Shown: piece by piece, positions 47,270 to 57,200 of the stretch
Numbering within the stretch: position 1 is the first letter of the stretch
Layout: the number at the start of each line of letters is the position of its first letter
Origin: Pratylenchus scribneri
Lineage: Eukaryota; Nematoda; Chromadorea; Rhabditida; Pratylenchidae
Assembly (NCBI GenBank): GCA_030063045.1
Contig: JAQSEB010000127.1
Location: 692,501 to 756,500 of the forward strand
Length of the DNA stretch: 64,000 bases
Direction of reading: 5' to 3'
Notes under the pieces: model-generated
The model's database searches: none
What the model was told of the DNA's origin: nothing
What the model saw: only the letters and a program-made list of their open reading frames with translations
Program-made: the position numbers and the translations under genes

Positions 47270-47303
47270 ATATCATTCATCATTTTTGTCATTGTCAATT
47301 TCT

Positions 47304-50297
47304 TCATTGGACCAATTGATATGGATTGAAGGCCCATTTACTTTTGCCAAAGTTTGTCTCAATTTCATCGTCCTTATAGAACAGACTGGCAGCCGGATAT
47401 AATTTCAATTTGCAAAAATTGCCGGGTAATTCAATCGATCCTTTAAAAATAGATGAATAATTAAATATTTATTTAAAATGTCTATCTCGGAAATTAGCAA
47501 ATATTGGCTGAACAATTTTTCAAGCTATAAACTCTTATTGATTAATTAAACTTGAATTGGAAAAAAAGAAAACGACTAGATTTTGGTCTATTTTGGGAAA
47601 GTTAATTTTCGGTAAGGCAAAAATTTAATGGCAAAAAACTCGGAAAACTCATTATTTTGCCTCCACTGCCTATAGTGTAACGAGTGTATTAAACAGCAGA
47701 AAATCTAACAAAACTAATTCCACGCCACACTACCCTAAACCCAATCAGGCTTTACCCTATCCAACCTAAACTCTATAAGATGCCGGATAAGGGTAGGTAT
47801 AGGTATAGAACTGGGATGGGGTTTAGAGTCGAGTATGATGAGTTTAGTTTTTTGGTTTTAGAATTTAGCCTTATAGCTTTTACTATTTTCTGTCTTTAAA
47901 CTATCAAAGAGAAGGTAAAAAATAAATTTTAAGATTTAGCCTCCCCAGATAATTAAGTACTCTATTTTATTGCTATTTTTAATTAAATTTTATTGAAAAT
48001 TTCAATCAAAATTAATTCTTTCTCTAATCAGCGCATCCTAACCAGATGGACGGACCAGGGACCATTATCCATTAAATATTAATAAACTTGTTAAAGCTAA
48101 TAATATTTGCTTGAAATTTGATTTGGTTTAAGATTCTAATTAAATTTTACCCAAATAATGTCCTTCGCAACTGGCAAATGCTTTCAGTGATGAATCCGCC
48201 GGTGAATGGATCAGACCAACGCCAACCACTTTGCCATCAAAATTGTCGACTTGTTCATTGATCTTTGCAAAGCGTTTGAATTCTCCATTCACTCGCATTC
48301 CAAATTTGTAATTAATCCCAATTGAAAAATTTTGATTTCCGATATAGGTGCCATTGAGTGGAAATTTCTTATCGCAAAATCCAACTTGAATCCTGGAATA
48401 AAAATTAATTAAAGTTTTTTTGGCGTCAGTGATTTTACACCCGAATTTCGGAGTAAATGAGTCAAAATTAATTTTTATTTGCAAATTTGAATTCAAAAAA
48501 GCATTTTCTAATTAGAAATGCTATGGATAAATGTCGTTTAATATTAAAAATTGGATGGTATTTAAATGTTGCGAAAAAACATTAAAAATTGCGAAAAGTT
48601 TATAACGGTTTAATGGTTTGTCCTGGACCCCAAAACCCTATACAATACACCCACTCGATAGATCTCGTCAAGACGCGTCGATTGTTGGTATATATTTTGT
48701 CATAGTTTGATAAAAAATTAAGGGTTTTAAACCGTTTAAACCATCTTGTGGGTTTTGGTTCAAAACCAATTAAACCTGACAAATTATATACCATTCGACG
48801 CGTCTAGACGAGCTCTATCCAATGGTATATGGTTTGTGAATTTTGGGCAAACCACTAAACCGTTATAAACTTTTCGCAATTTTTAATGCTTTTTTCGCAA
48901 TTTTAAATATTTCCCTTAAAAATTTATAAAAATAATTTCATAGAACTTTCTCCATATTTTTAGAAAACATACTTTTTTGTGTCAGGCACATAGACAAATT
49001 TCGATTCAAAATAGTATGCGATATATGGTTTTGTGACATTCCATTTGAAGTCCGGAACGGGCTTTTCGGCGCGAATTGAATTCCATTTTCCTGTAAATAA
49101 GCATTTTTTATTTTTTATGGATAAAATTGTAAATTGGATAATTTTGGAATTATCCAAATGATGGGATTAAATAATTAGCATAATTTTGGAAATCTCGATT
49201 TATAATCAGCATACAGATTCGATAATAGGCTCATTCGACTTGGCATGGTCGATTTACTATATAAAATTTCAGTTTCAGACGGGTTTAGAGGTTAGGGTAG
49301 GGGCGGAATGGGTTTCGTGGGCTAAGGGCTAACGGTTAGGGGTCTGAAGGGAAAGCTCATGCCGGTCTGAAACTGAAATTTCATATAGTAAATCGACTAT
49401 GCCGAACCCAATTAGCCCATTCTCGAGTCTGTACGACTACACCTAAAAGCCGAGATTTCCGAAATTATCTAACACAGCACTTGGTGTATTTCTGGAAATA
49501 CACCAATTTCCAATATTATCCGCATCAATTTAATTTCAATATTAAATCAAAAATGATTCAGGAATTTTTAACGGAAAAAAACATTACGATTCCAGAGGGC
49601 AGAACATTTTTCTACGCCAAGTCCATCGGTGTCATCCACAATGCTCAAATGTTGCTCATCTTCTCCAAAATTCCATTTGTTATTCGGCGTCAGATGTTGG
49701 TATTGAATTGCGATATTCATTTCGGCAATGCAATCGGACAACTTTTCCAGCTATAATTTGCATAATTTTGTTTAGTTTATATCTATTCAATTGTAAACTT
49801 TCAAAAAGTTTAATTTTAAATAAATATTTCCCTATCGATATTTATTATTTAGGAATCCCATTTTGTACAATCCACACCAATCTAGGCAAGTTTAATGCCA
49901 AAATTTACCAGAGGGATAGGTCACCTTTGTCAAATGTTGGCATTGTCCTTTACCAAGATTGCCAAATATGACTGACAATAAGTTCATATTTAGTATCAAA
50001 ATTTTCCTAGACAAACTTATTTTTGAAAATTTCCAAAATATTTTTGTTCAAATTTTATAATTAATTACAAACCGTATTTTTATCAGCCTTGCTTGCACGT
50101 AATTCCCGATTTTCGGCCCACAATTGTGCCATTTCCGTCTTCATTTGTGCATTTTCTTTCTCCAATTTGTTCCCATTCTTCTTCAAATCGGCCATTTCTT
50201 GTTCCATTGCTGATAATTTTTCACCCATTTGGCAGAAAATTTGTCCGAACGAAAGCGCAGAAGGCGACGATGCATTTTCATTTTGTTGTTCAGCCAT
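47304..50297 (-). CDS. Coiled-coil + SPRY-domain protein, 5 exons
   Basis: Exons 50297-50073, 49750-49588, 49090-48973, 48392-48151, 47440-47304 join in phase to 294 residues. The first 75 residues are a coiled coil (MEQEMADLKKNGNKLEKENA...WAENRELRA) with no signal peptide. The rest is a SPRY domain: NKWNFGEDEQHLSIVDD, SIRAEKPVP, YFESKF, IQVGFCDKKFPLNGTYIG, FDGKVVGVGLI, KLKLYPAASLFY, IETNFGKSKWAFNPY. Coiled-coil/SPRY genes form large families in cyst and root-knot nematodes (RBP-1/SPRYSEC relatives); lack of a secretion signal argues for an intracellular member. Two introns contain foldback MITEs. An extra frame at 48441-48507 lies in an intron and is excluded because including it breaks phase. 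Confidence 0.82.
48558..48909. mobile_element. Palindromic MITE, ~350 bp, in a SPRY-gene intron
   Basis: Inverted ends TATTTAAATGTTGCGAAAAA and CATTAAAAATTGCGAAAAG, TTATAACGGTTTA at left; the same sequence inverted at right (48840-48909). Same family as 22483-22720, with the core CATTCGACGCGTCTAGACG. Confidence 0.85.
49183..49477. mobile_element. Foldback MITE, ~295 bp, in a SPRY-gene intron
   Basis: Arms of about 100 bp: GGAAATCTCGATTTATAATC ... GTCGATTTACTATATAAAAT TTCAGTTTCAGAC, mirrored at 49365-49477. The loop is a GGTTAGGG-rich 90-bp segment. Half-copies occur near 12600-12720, 44385-44480 and 44740-44850. Confidence 0.8.
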
Positions 50298-52352
50298 TTT
50301 AATTGTGTTTATTTTTTATTAATTAATTGAATTGGCGAGAAATTTGACTTCTTCTAAAATAACAATAATAAAAAAATTAATTTCATAAAAAAATGTAAAT
50401 TTATAATAGCTAATTGATTAATGTTAATTACTAGGGATGGATATGGAGTTGTTTTTAAGATTTGCTCTTAATTTTTGTATGTAAGTTTTGATGGGAAAAG
50501 CACATTTGAGTATTTAATAATTCATTTTTTTGAGGTAATTTTTTAATTAATTTTTCCTATTTTGGCTTTTTAAAGGGAAAATTTCATTGCAAAAATGGAA
50601 TAAAAATGTCAAAAATGAAGTATTTCGAGTTTTTTGCGATCTAAAAATCCGCTTCCACAAATGTTACATCCAAAAAGTTATTCAAATTATTAATTTTTGT
50701 TTGGTTGATTGATGGTTGATAAATGGTATAATGGAGTTGGCGTTGGCGGTTTGTTGGGGATTAGGGACCAGCAATGTGAAAGGAAAATGTGATGCGACTC
50801 ATCAAATCAAACTGTCAATCATTTCATTAGTGAATGGAAATTGGAAAGAAACAACAAACAAGGACACATGAGGAGAAAAACAAACACAATCAAAGAATAC
50901 AAAGAAAAAAAGACGCAATTTTTTGAGGCATACAAAATCGAGTAAAAGGTTTTTTGCCCATAAATCAGTTTTTTGAATATAACTTTTTATGCTTGATCCT
51001 AGACCCCCAAACCATTTAGCCATTCAATAGAACACGGTCGATTGATGTATAGTTAGTAGTGGGTGGATACTGGACCATTTCATTTCACTGATCAATGATC
51101 AACTAAGCGAATAGGATTCGGCTTAGTTTTCATTGATCAATGATCAACTAAGCCAATAGGATTTAGCTTAGTTGAACTAAACGAATAGGATTTGGCTTAC
51201 TTTCTAACAGGACAATTAATCGATTAATTTTTAGTTGCCGATGCCGACTCAAGGTCATCGACGAAGATGGGAGGAGGACGAAGATGGCCGGAGGACGAGG
51301 ATGGGAGGAGGACGAGGACGAGAAGGGCAAATGATAACATTGATAAAATAATGAAGACATTATATGAAAGAATTTGATTTTAAAAACCAATAAAAAACTA
51401 GCTTCCTATTCCAATTTTATTGCCAGCTCCAAATACATCTTTTGGCCCCGGCCCTCAGTACATTTTTCCCACGAACCCCCGACCCCTCAAGGACGAAGAG
51501 AAAGGAAAAGGAGAACCAAATGAGGGAGATCGAGGATCGGTCCATTTTTATTCGAAATTTGTGTTCATAAGAAAGGAACAAAATTCCCCATTAAATCCGT
51601 AAGATGGCTTTTTTTAACCTGTTTGAACCCCCAAAAACATTCCCATTTCGCACCAAAAACATTTCCTTTTCCGTGCAAAAAAAAATAAAAATTTCATGCC
51701 TATCCAAACTATTTTTAAAATTTGTGAAATGATAATTTTATGTGTGGAAATTGTGCAAAAAATCTTCGCCCTAATTAAACTGGTCCTTGAAATAATTAGA
51801 CAACAGTAAACCAATTTATCTTCCCACAAATGATCATCTATTATCGACCCAACCCCAAGGTATGGATTTATGGGTGGAAAGGGGACGAAGAGAAAGGGAA
51901 AAGAAAGAATCGAAAGGGGAGTCTATATCTTTTCGCTCACCTCCAAAAATAACTTCCTTTTCATTTTCACTTGTTTGCCTAAACCAGTTTCCCTTTCTCC
52001 GCAAATTACGTAATATGTTTATGTTCGTCCCTTCCCGCAAATTACGTAATATGTTTATGTTCGTCCCTTTCCTCACTTTCCTTTGGGGCCATCTTCATAA
52101 AATATCTGTCTATCAAAAATGGACATACTCAAAAAATTTCTTCCATTAATCATAAAAAACAAATCCATCCTCCTAAATTCATTTTTTCAATTCCTAAATA
52201 TAAAACAATTTTTCAGCTACTTAATATTTAAAATCACCAATTTTGTCAAGAAAAAAATATGATTCCCCGTCAAAAATGGGTCAATAAAAATAATTAAAAA
52301 TTTTTTAAATCCACATTTTCAGTCCGACATTGACGACGATGAGATTTAAGAA
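50298..52352. other. Intergenic DNA with minor repeats
   Basis: Contains two copies of TTCATTGATCAATGATCAACT (about 51080-51160), a GGAGGACGA-type purine array (51255-51330) and a 32-bp tandem duplication CGCAAATTACGTAATATG, TTTATGTTCGTCCC (52000-52070). No gene recognised; frames here lack splice or domain support. Confidence 0.5.
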
Positions 52353-52672
52353 ATGCCACCATCACGTTCGAATAGCCAAATTATTCCAAACCGTCTCATC
52401 CCGACTCCACCTCTTCCTCATCGTTTGGTAAGAATTTAAAAATATTTTTAAAAAATAAAAATTTAATTAAAGATCAATATGGACCAGCGCAATGATCGCC
52501 CAAAATTCTGGGCTCATGTGAAACAGACAATTTGGAAGGGTAATAATATTACTTTTAAATTCATAATCTAAAGCTAATATTTTAAGAGCGAACCAATGTT
52601 CTCCTTGTTATCTTAATCTGCATCGCCCTCATCCAACTGATCTTCTTTTTGGCAGTCGTTCGCAAGAAGTAG
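52353..52672 (+). CDS. Small tail-anchored-type membrane protein, 3 exons
   Basis: Exons 52353-52427, 52473-52539, 52587-52672 join in phase to 75 residues. The Pro/Arg-rich N-terminus (IPNRLIPTPPLPHRL) is followed by NDRPKFWAHVKQTIWK and one C-terminal transmembrane helix (VLLVILICIALIQLIFFLAV) with a short basic tail (RKK). I do not recognise the family. The phase fit and standard splice sites support a real small gene. Confidence 0.6.
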
Positions 52673-52904
52673 AGGAAGGAACAAAAAATGATGATTTTTT
52701 AAAAATCTTATTTTCAATCTTATATTTTTTTCAATTCTAAAAGAATTTCATCATTTTATTGATTCCAATAAAATTTATTGTTATTTTAAGTTTGTATGGG
52801 GGAAGGGAGAGGTTTTGGAGAAAGGGAAGGGGAATCTTTTTCTTTGTTCGTTTTTACTTTGTTGTTCCTTCGTCCATAAAAATTAGCATATCCAAGAATT
52901 AGGA

Positions 52905-53022
52905 AATAGAAAAATTGTCGACTTTTCCATTCACCATAATATTAATCCATTTAAAATTTATTGAATAGAAAAATTGCCGACTTTTCCATTCACCATAATA
53001 TTAATCCATATAAAATTTATTG
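52905..53022. repeat. 59-bp tandem duplication
   Basis: Two nearly identical units starting AATAGAAAAATTG, at 52905 and 52964. It sits between the small membrane-protein gene and the next gene, close to the left edge of the Maverick. Confidence 0.85.
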
Positions 53023-53286
53023 AAAAAAGTTTTTTATTAAGAAATGTCAAATTGGACATATACGACTTCAAATTCATGTAATTGCGGACCCAATGAAGCT
53101 TGTATTCGTCATATTCTATACAAGTTACCATTGATTTGCTTACATCATTCAGTGGATGTTCGAACATTCGAGAAATTTGTTTCATCTTCTTCAACAAATC
53201 AACCCGAGCTTACTTCAATCGGAATTGGCTTGATTTTATTTCTCCAATTATGTGAAAAATTTCTACATTTATAATTATTAAATTAG

Positions 53287-53633
53287 ATTCTCCTCATTTG
53301 TTTGTACTTCATCAAACTTCCCCGTCTTCGCATCAAATTTCCATGCCTTCTTCGTTCCCATCTTCGTCCTCCTCCTGACAATATTCCACATCTACCAAAC
53401 CCAGGCATTATTATGCCGGATTATAGTTAGTTTTTTTACTCTCTTTATATACTTCCTTTCATTCAGTTTCACTCGAGAATCGAATTCGGAAAATTGAAGA
53501 ACTCAGCAAAGATGATTATGAGAATAACCTCAGGGCATTGGGCAGAATTGAAGAACAATTCCGTCAGGAGAAAATGGAAGAAGAGGCCGCCAAACAACAG
53601 AATGGAATGGATGATATCAGCTTGAACAATTGA
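53287..53633 (+). CDS. Partial gene: transmembrane segment plus coiled coil
   Basis: Exons 53287-53429 and 53467-53633 fit in phase. The first encodes a hydrophobic helix (FFVPIFVLLLTIFHIYQTQ). The second encodes a charged helix (NRIRKIEELSKDDYENNLRA ... EEQFRQEKMEEEAAKQQ) ending at TGA 53631-53633. The 5' exon(s) are not found; a frame at 53044-53274 may be upstream but does not join convincingly. It could be the last host gene before the Maverick, or its first cargo gene. Confidence 0.5.
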
Positions 53634-53652
53634 ATGGAGAAAAAATCGGGAG

Positions 53653-53660
53653 TATATAAA
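53653..53660 (+). promoter_or_regulatory. TATA box of the first Maverick ORF
   Basis: TATATAAA, 45-52 nt before the ATG at 53705. Confidence 0.6.
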
Positions 53661-53704
53661 TCATTGAAAATTCTCATTTTGATCACTTATTCACATTTTT
53701 TAAC

Positions 53705-54547
53705 ATGACCGAAATTCAATTTGAAATAAATTTTTGTGAGTTAAAGATTTGTGGTCATCGAATTCAGTCTCCCATACATTTCCCCTTCGAAAATAAACCT
53801 AGATCAAAAAACCTCTATATCGACTTTCTCCTTATTAAAGAAGGCTTATCTGTATATTCGAATCGCCTTCGGGGAACTCGCTTTATACAATTTGATCGCA
53901 TATTTCCTCTCCCCTCAAAATGTCTTTTCAAATTGATTAATGGAGACCAGGATTATACAATTTCAATTAATCCCGAAAATCCGACCCGTTACTTTTTGAA
54001 ATTAAAAATGGACACCCAAGGCAATATTCAAACAATTGAACATGGAAAATTACTGGCAGCAAAGGAAAATAAAACGAATTCAAGAAAGAAAAATCAGAAA
54101 TTTGCCACAATGGTCACAACTGCATTGGCTTTCTTGGATTTGATGGTGGATGATAAGCATGCAGTTGAACTTTTCAAAGACAATTTCAAGAAACAGGGTG
54201 GACCCGAATTTGAAGAATTTTTGGACTTACTTGCCATGGGAACATCATTCGTAACAGATGAACAAAAGGAATTATTCGAGAAAAATCAGCAATCAATTAG
54301 GGGACGAAGAATAGAGAATGACTCACTCAAAGATTTTATGGACACAATTTCGGCTGCTGCAACTTTTATTCAATACTTAATCGTGCCAAAAACTCATTTG
54401 GATGTGCCTACTCAATCACCACCAATAGATGAACAATCAATTCCTTCGTCACCTACAATTGAACGCGACCCTGAGATGGAATCACCATTGTCATGGGAGG
54501 AACCAACGAAGATGGAATCAATGGTGAAGAAAGAGGAGGATATTTAA
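53705..54547 (+). CDS. Maverick ORF of unknown function, 280 residues
   Basis: I do not recognise a family. The N-terminal ~130 residues are beta-rich by composition (CELKICGHRIQSPIHFPFEN, YTISINPENPTRYFLKLKM). The middle is helical (FATMVTTALAFLDLMVDDKH, FLDLLAMGTSFVTDEQKELF). The C-terminal 60 residues are Pro/Ser/Glu-rich and disordered. It is the first gene of the structural block and sits 32 bp upstream of the ATPase, so a virion or assembly role is a reasonable guess only. Confidence 0.7.
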   Translation: MTEIQFEINFCELKICGHRIQSPIHFPFENKPRSKNLYIDFLLIKEGLSVYSNRLRGTRFIQFDRIFPLPSKCLFKLINGDQDYTISINPENPTRYFLKLKMDTQGNIQTIEHGKLLAAKENKTNSRKKNQKFATMVTTALAFLDLMVDDKHAVELFKDNFKKQGGPEFEEFLDLLAMGTSFVTDEQKELFEKNQQSIRGRRIENDSLKDFMDTISAAATFIQYLIVPKTHLDVPTQSPPIDEQSIPSSPTIERDPEMESPLSWEEPTKMESMVKKEEDI

Positions 54548-54548
54548 A
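54541..54548 (+). promoter_or_regulatory. TATA-like box overlapping a stop codon
   Basis: TATTTAAA includes the TAA stop of the preceding ORF and lies 31-38 nt before the ATPase ATG. Confidence 0.5.
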
Positions 54549-54578
54549 CGATGTCTGATAAGAAATTTTTCAATCATA

Positions 54579-55238
54579 ATGGAAATTTCCAAATTCTCCG
54601 ATAAAGATTTAAAATTTAAAATGCCTTTTGGCATGATAATTTCAGGTCCAAGTTCTTCAGGTAAAAGTTCGCTATTGTTGAAGTTCATTGGCGATGCATC
54701 ATCCCTAATTTACCCTTCACCCAAATCCATCCTTTATTGTTTTGGTGAAATGAGTACCATTGTCCCTGAGTTACAAAAAATCGATGTCCCCGTCTATAAT
54801 GGAGTTCCTCCAGAGGATTTGATCAAAAGACAGTCGAAACCTCTTCTCCTAATTTTGGATGATTTATTGTTGAGCATTTCGGAGAATTATTTATCCACAT
54901 TATTTACCGCCAAAAGCCACCATCAAAATTTCGGTATTGTCTTTGTGACGCAGAATTTGTTTGAGAAGAAAATTAAAGTGGCCAGACAAAATGCCCAATA
55001 CCTAATCCTGATGCGATCTCCCAACTCGGCATTATCGATAAGGAATATTGGAGTACAACTTTTCCCCCGTCAATTGGATTTTTTCCTCGATGCCTATAAG
55101 CAAGCCACAGCCGAACCCTACGGCTATTTACTCATCGACATGCATGCGGCTTCTGATCCAATTTTACGCCTCCGGACAAATCTATTTAAGGACGATGAAG
55201 CATTACCTTCAATATTCATTCCAAAAAATGCTTCCTGA
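54579..55238 (+). CDS. Genome-packaging ATPase (FtsK/HerA, A32-like)
   Basis: 219 residues. Walker A GPSSSGKSS at residues 23-31 follows a strand MPFGMIIS. Walker B LLLILDD is at 89-95, and a QNLF/Gln sensor strand (NFGIVFVTQNLF) at about 125-135. This is the Maverick/adintovirus packaging ATPase pattern, which drives DNA into the capsid. It has its own TATA-like box and its end overlaps the next ORF by 11 nt (ATGCTTCCTGA). No broken motif is seen. Confidence 0.88.
   Translation: MEISKFSDKDLKFKMPFGMIISGPSSSGKSSLLLKFIGDASSLIYPSPKSILYCFGEMSTIVPELQKIDVPVYNGVPPEDLIKRQSKPLLLILDDLLLSISENYLSTLFTAKSHHQNFGIVFVTQNLFEKKIKVARQNAQYLILMRSPNSALSIRNIGVQLFPRQLDFFLDAYKQATAEPYGYLLIDMHAASDPILRLRTNLFKDDEALPSIFIPKNAS
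55193..55200 (+). promoter_or_regulatory. TATA-like box inside the ATPase gene
   Basis: TATTTAAG, 28-35 nt upstream of the overlapping small ORF's ATG at 55228. Confidence 0.45.
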
Positions 55239-55584
55239 GTACATTGTCGAGAACAACCATTTTTTTCGTCTATTAGCCAGGACAAAATCGGAGAGAAAAT
55301 TGAAAAAATTGTTAAAAAATGCATCACCCCAACAACTTCTTGCTTTGGCTGAATTATGTTTGAATATTTTGACTTCGAGATTCCAACTTACGACTCGACA
55401 GAAAAAACGTCTGCATCCATATGCCAATTATGTCCGTCAAATGAGCAGATTAAAAACCGAGAAGGGTGCGAGAAGATTTATTGTTCAGAAAGGAACGGGT
55501 GCTGGTACCGGATTTTTCACTGCCCTCCTTACACCTCTCCTCATTGAACTCGTGAACAGATTGACTATAAAAAGAGATGAATGA
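55228..55584 (+). CDS. Conserved small Maverick ORF, 118 residues
   Basis: I chose ATG 55228, giving MLPEYIVENN, because upstream codons in this frame are only the overlapped ATPase. Features: basic RTKSERKLKKLLKNA, then SPQQLLALAELCLNIL, LTTRQKKRLHPYANYVRQM and a C-terminal hydrophobic segment FFTALLTPLLIELV after a Gly-rich turn. This arrangement is a recurring small ORF beside the ATPase in invertebrate Mavericks/adintoviruses, as I recall; its function is not established. The basic N-half and hydrophobic tail would suit a minor virion or membrane-interacting protein (inference). Confidence 0.65.
   Translation: MLPEYIVENNHFFRLLARTKSERKLKKLLKNASPQQLLALAELCLNILTSRFQLTTRQKKRLHPYANYVRQMSRLKTEKGARRFIVQKGTGAGTGFFTALLTPLLIELVNRLTIKRDE
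55566..55573 (+). promoter_or_regulatory. TATA box of the core-like gene
   Basis: TATAAAAA, 53-60 nt before ATG 55626; it lies inside the 3' end of the small ORF. Confidence 0.55.
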
Positions 55585-55625
55585 TTGTAAATTTTCACAC
55601 ATATGTTGTAATTTTTCTCTCACAA

Positions 55626-57134
55626 ATGGCAAATAAATTAGTTATTATTCCCGAACAAATTTATCATGGTTTAACTGCATCCAAAGATACGGGTGATGAT
55701 AGTTTAGATTTTACTCGAAGACAAATTGAAAAAATTAAACGAGAACGATTGGATCCGTCAAGAAAGAATGTAAAATATAATCAAGAACTGAGAAGGTATT
55801 TGACAATTAAAAATGAAAGGGAGAATCAGCCAATCCGTGTTGAAGTGTCCAAAGGCGCCAAAATGTTGATTAAAAAGGGGGACGAAGAGGAGGAAGAAAT
55901 AATAGCTGAAGGTGAACCTATGAAGAAAAGAAAAGCTCCTGAACCGGAAAGAGTAAATTTACGAGCTCGAGCTAAAGGGATCACTCCAGAACGAAGGGGA
56001 AGGAAACAGGCTGTCATTCCTCAAAACCCAGTCGAGCCTTCCATCCCATCAAACCCAATTGATGTTCCCGTTAATCAGAATGAGGCGCATAAACCAATGG
56101 AAATTCCAAATGTTGATGAGGTTTTTGTTCAAGGAATGGATGAAGATCAACCAGTTACTTCTACCGCTATTGTACCGACGATTGTACAGCCACAATTTCC
56201 ACCAAAATTATGGGGTGAACCTGGACCTATTCATTTAAAAAGTAAAAGAATAAAAAAATTGCCATATCCAAAACGAAAACCAAAAACTACTCGATCCACT
56301 CCGATAATAGAAGAATTGATTGAGCCTGAATTACCTCCTCCTTCTCCTCCTCGTCTGGCAATCACTGCCCCAATTCCTAAACCACGACCAATGGAAATAG
56401 ATATGCCTTTCGTGAATCGGCCGAATTATCGTAAAAAGGGCTATGATCCAAATTTGATGGAATTCCTCTCACCTGAAATGAGATATGAACGATTGAAAAG
56501 AAAAGCAATTGATTCAATTGAGATTCCAATAAGTAAGAAAGTTAGATTCCATGATCCAATTTTGCCACTTCTTCAACCACCCTCAAAGAAAGGAATAAAG
56601 AGAAAATACAAGGATGAGGATGATTATGGAAAAAACAAAAAGGTCAAAATGCTTCCAGCAAATGAGAAAAAGGCGATTAAAGACAAGACACCATTAAAAG
56701 CCATAATGCCACCACCAAAGAAAGGAACAAAAAGGAAACAAAAAGATGCGGATGATCACCACGATCGAAAGAGGAACAAAAGGGCAATTGAATTGAAAAA
56801 ATCACTGAAAGCAATTGAATCGAAATCTACACTTAAAGCAATAGAGTCTGGAGCACCACTTAAAGCAATTGAACCTGCAACCACAATTAAAGCAATTGAA
56901 TGGAAAACTCCTCTCAAGGCCATAATGCCACCACCGAAGAAAGGAACAAAAAGGAAACAAACAGATACGAATGATCAACCTGCAAGAAAGAAGAAGGCAA
57001 TTGAATCGAAAACTCCGCTTCTAGCAATAATGCCCCCACCACCACCAAAAATAAGATGGGCCTCTCGGAAGCCGACAAAATTCGAAACAAAAAAATGGGC
57101 AACACATAAACCTTCTCTCGGTGAATTATTGTAA
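55626..57134 (+). CDS. Basic, repeat-rich Maverick protein (core-like), 502 residues
   Basis: The start at 55626 (MANKLVIIPEQIYHGL) is preferred over an in-frame ATG at 55581, which would lie just after the TATA box. The N-terminal ~70 residues (SRKNVKYNQELRRYL) match a conserved leader seen in other invertebrate Mavericks. The rest is Lys/Arg/Pro-rich with internal repeats: IMPPPKKGTKRK three times and LKAIE-type units about six times. The strong positive charge and repeats suggest a DNA-condensing virion core protein, by analogy with adenovirus core proteins. That function is inference. Confidence 0.68.
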   Translation: MANKLVIIPEQIYHGLTASKDTGDDSLDFTRRQIEKIKRERLDPSRKNVKYNQELRRYLTIKNERENQPIRVEVSKGAKMLIKKGDEEEEEIIAEGEPMKKRKAPEPERVNLRARAKGITPERRGRKQAVIPQNPVEPSIPSNPIDVPVNQNEAHKPMEIPNVDEVFVQGMDEDQPVTSTAIVPTIVQPQFPPKLWGEPGPIHLKSKRIKKLPYPKRKPKTTRSTPIIEELIEPELPPPSPPRLAITAPIPKPRPMEIDMPFVNRPNYRKKGYDPNLMEFLSPEMRYERLKRKAIDSIEIPISKKVRFHDPILPLLQPPSKKGIKRKYKDEDDYGKNKKVKMLPANEKKAIKDKTPLKAIMPPPKKGTKRKQKDADDHHDRKRNKRAIELKKSLKAIESKSTLKAIESGAPLKAIEPATTIKAIEWKTPLKAIMPPPKKGTKRKQTDTNDQPARKKKAIESKTPLLAIMPPPPPKIRWASRKPTKFETKKWATHKPSLGELL

Positions 57135-57157
57135 TAATTTTTAGATGGATAAATCTT

Positions 57158-57165
57158 TATTTAAA
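57158..57165 (+). promoter_or_regulatory. TATA-like box of the integrase gene
   Basis: TATTTAAA, 36-43 nt before ATG 57201. Confidence 0.5.
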
Positions 57166-57200
57166 CTCTCATTGAAATAAAATTTTATTTCATTCTTATA

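Noticed and set aside
48441..48507. Extra exon in the SPRY gene
   Set aside because: Including it breaks reading phase and interrupts the SPRY pattern; joining 48973 directly to 48392 keeps phase and motif order.
51163..51390. Ser/Pro-rich minus-strand ORF
   Set aside because: Antisense of a GGAGGACGA purine repeat, with no splice or domain support.
55581..55625. Upstream start of the core-like protein
   Set aside because: It would begin about 8 nt after the TATA box; the next ATG begins the conserved leader.
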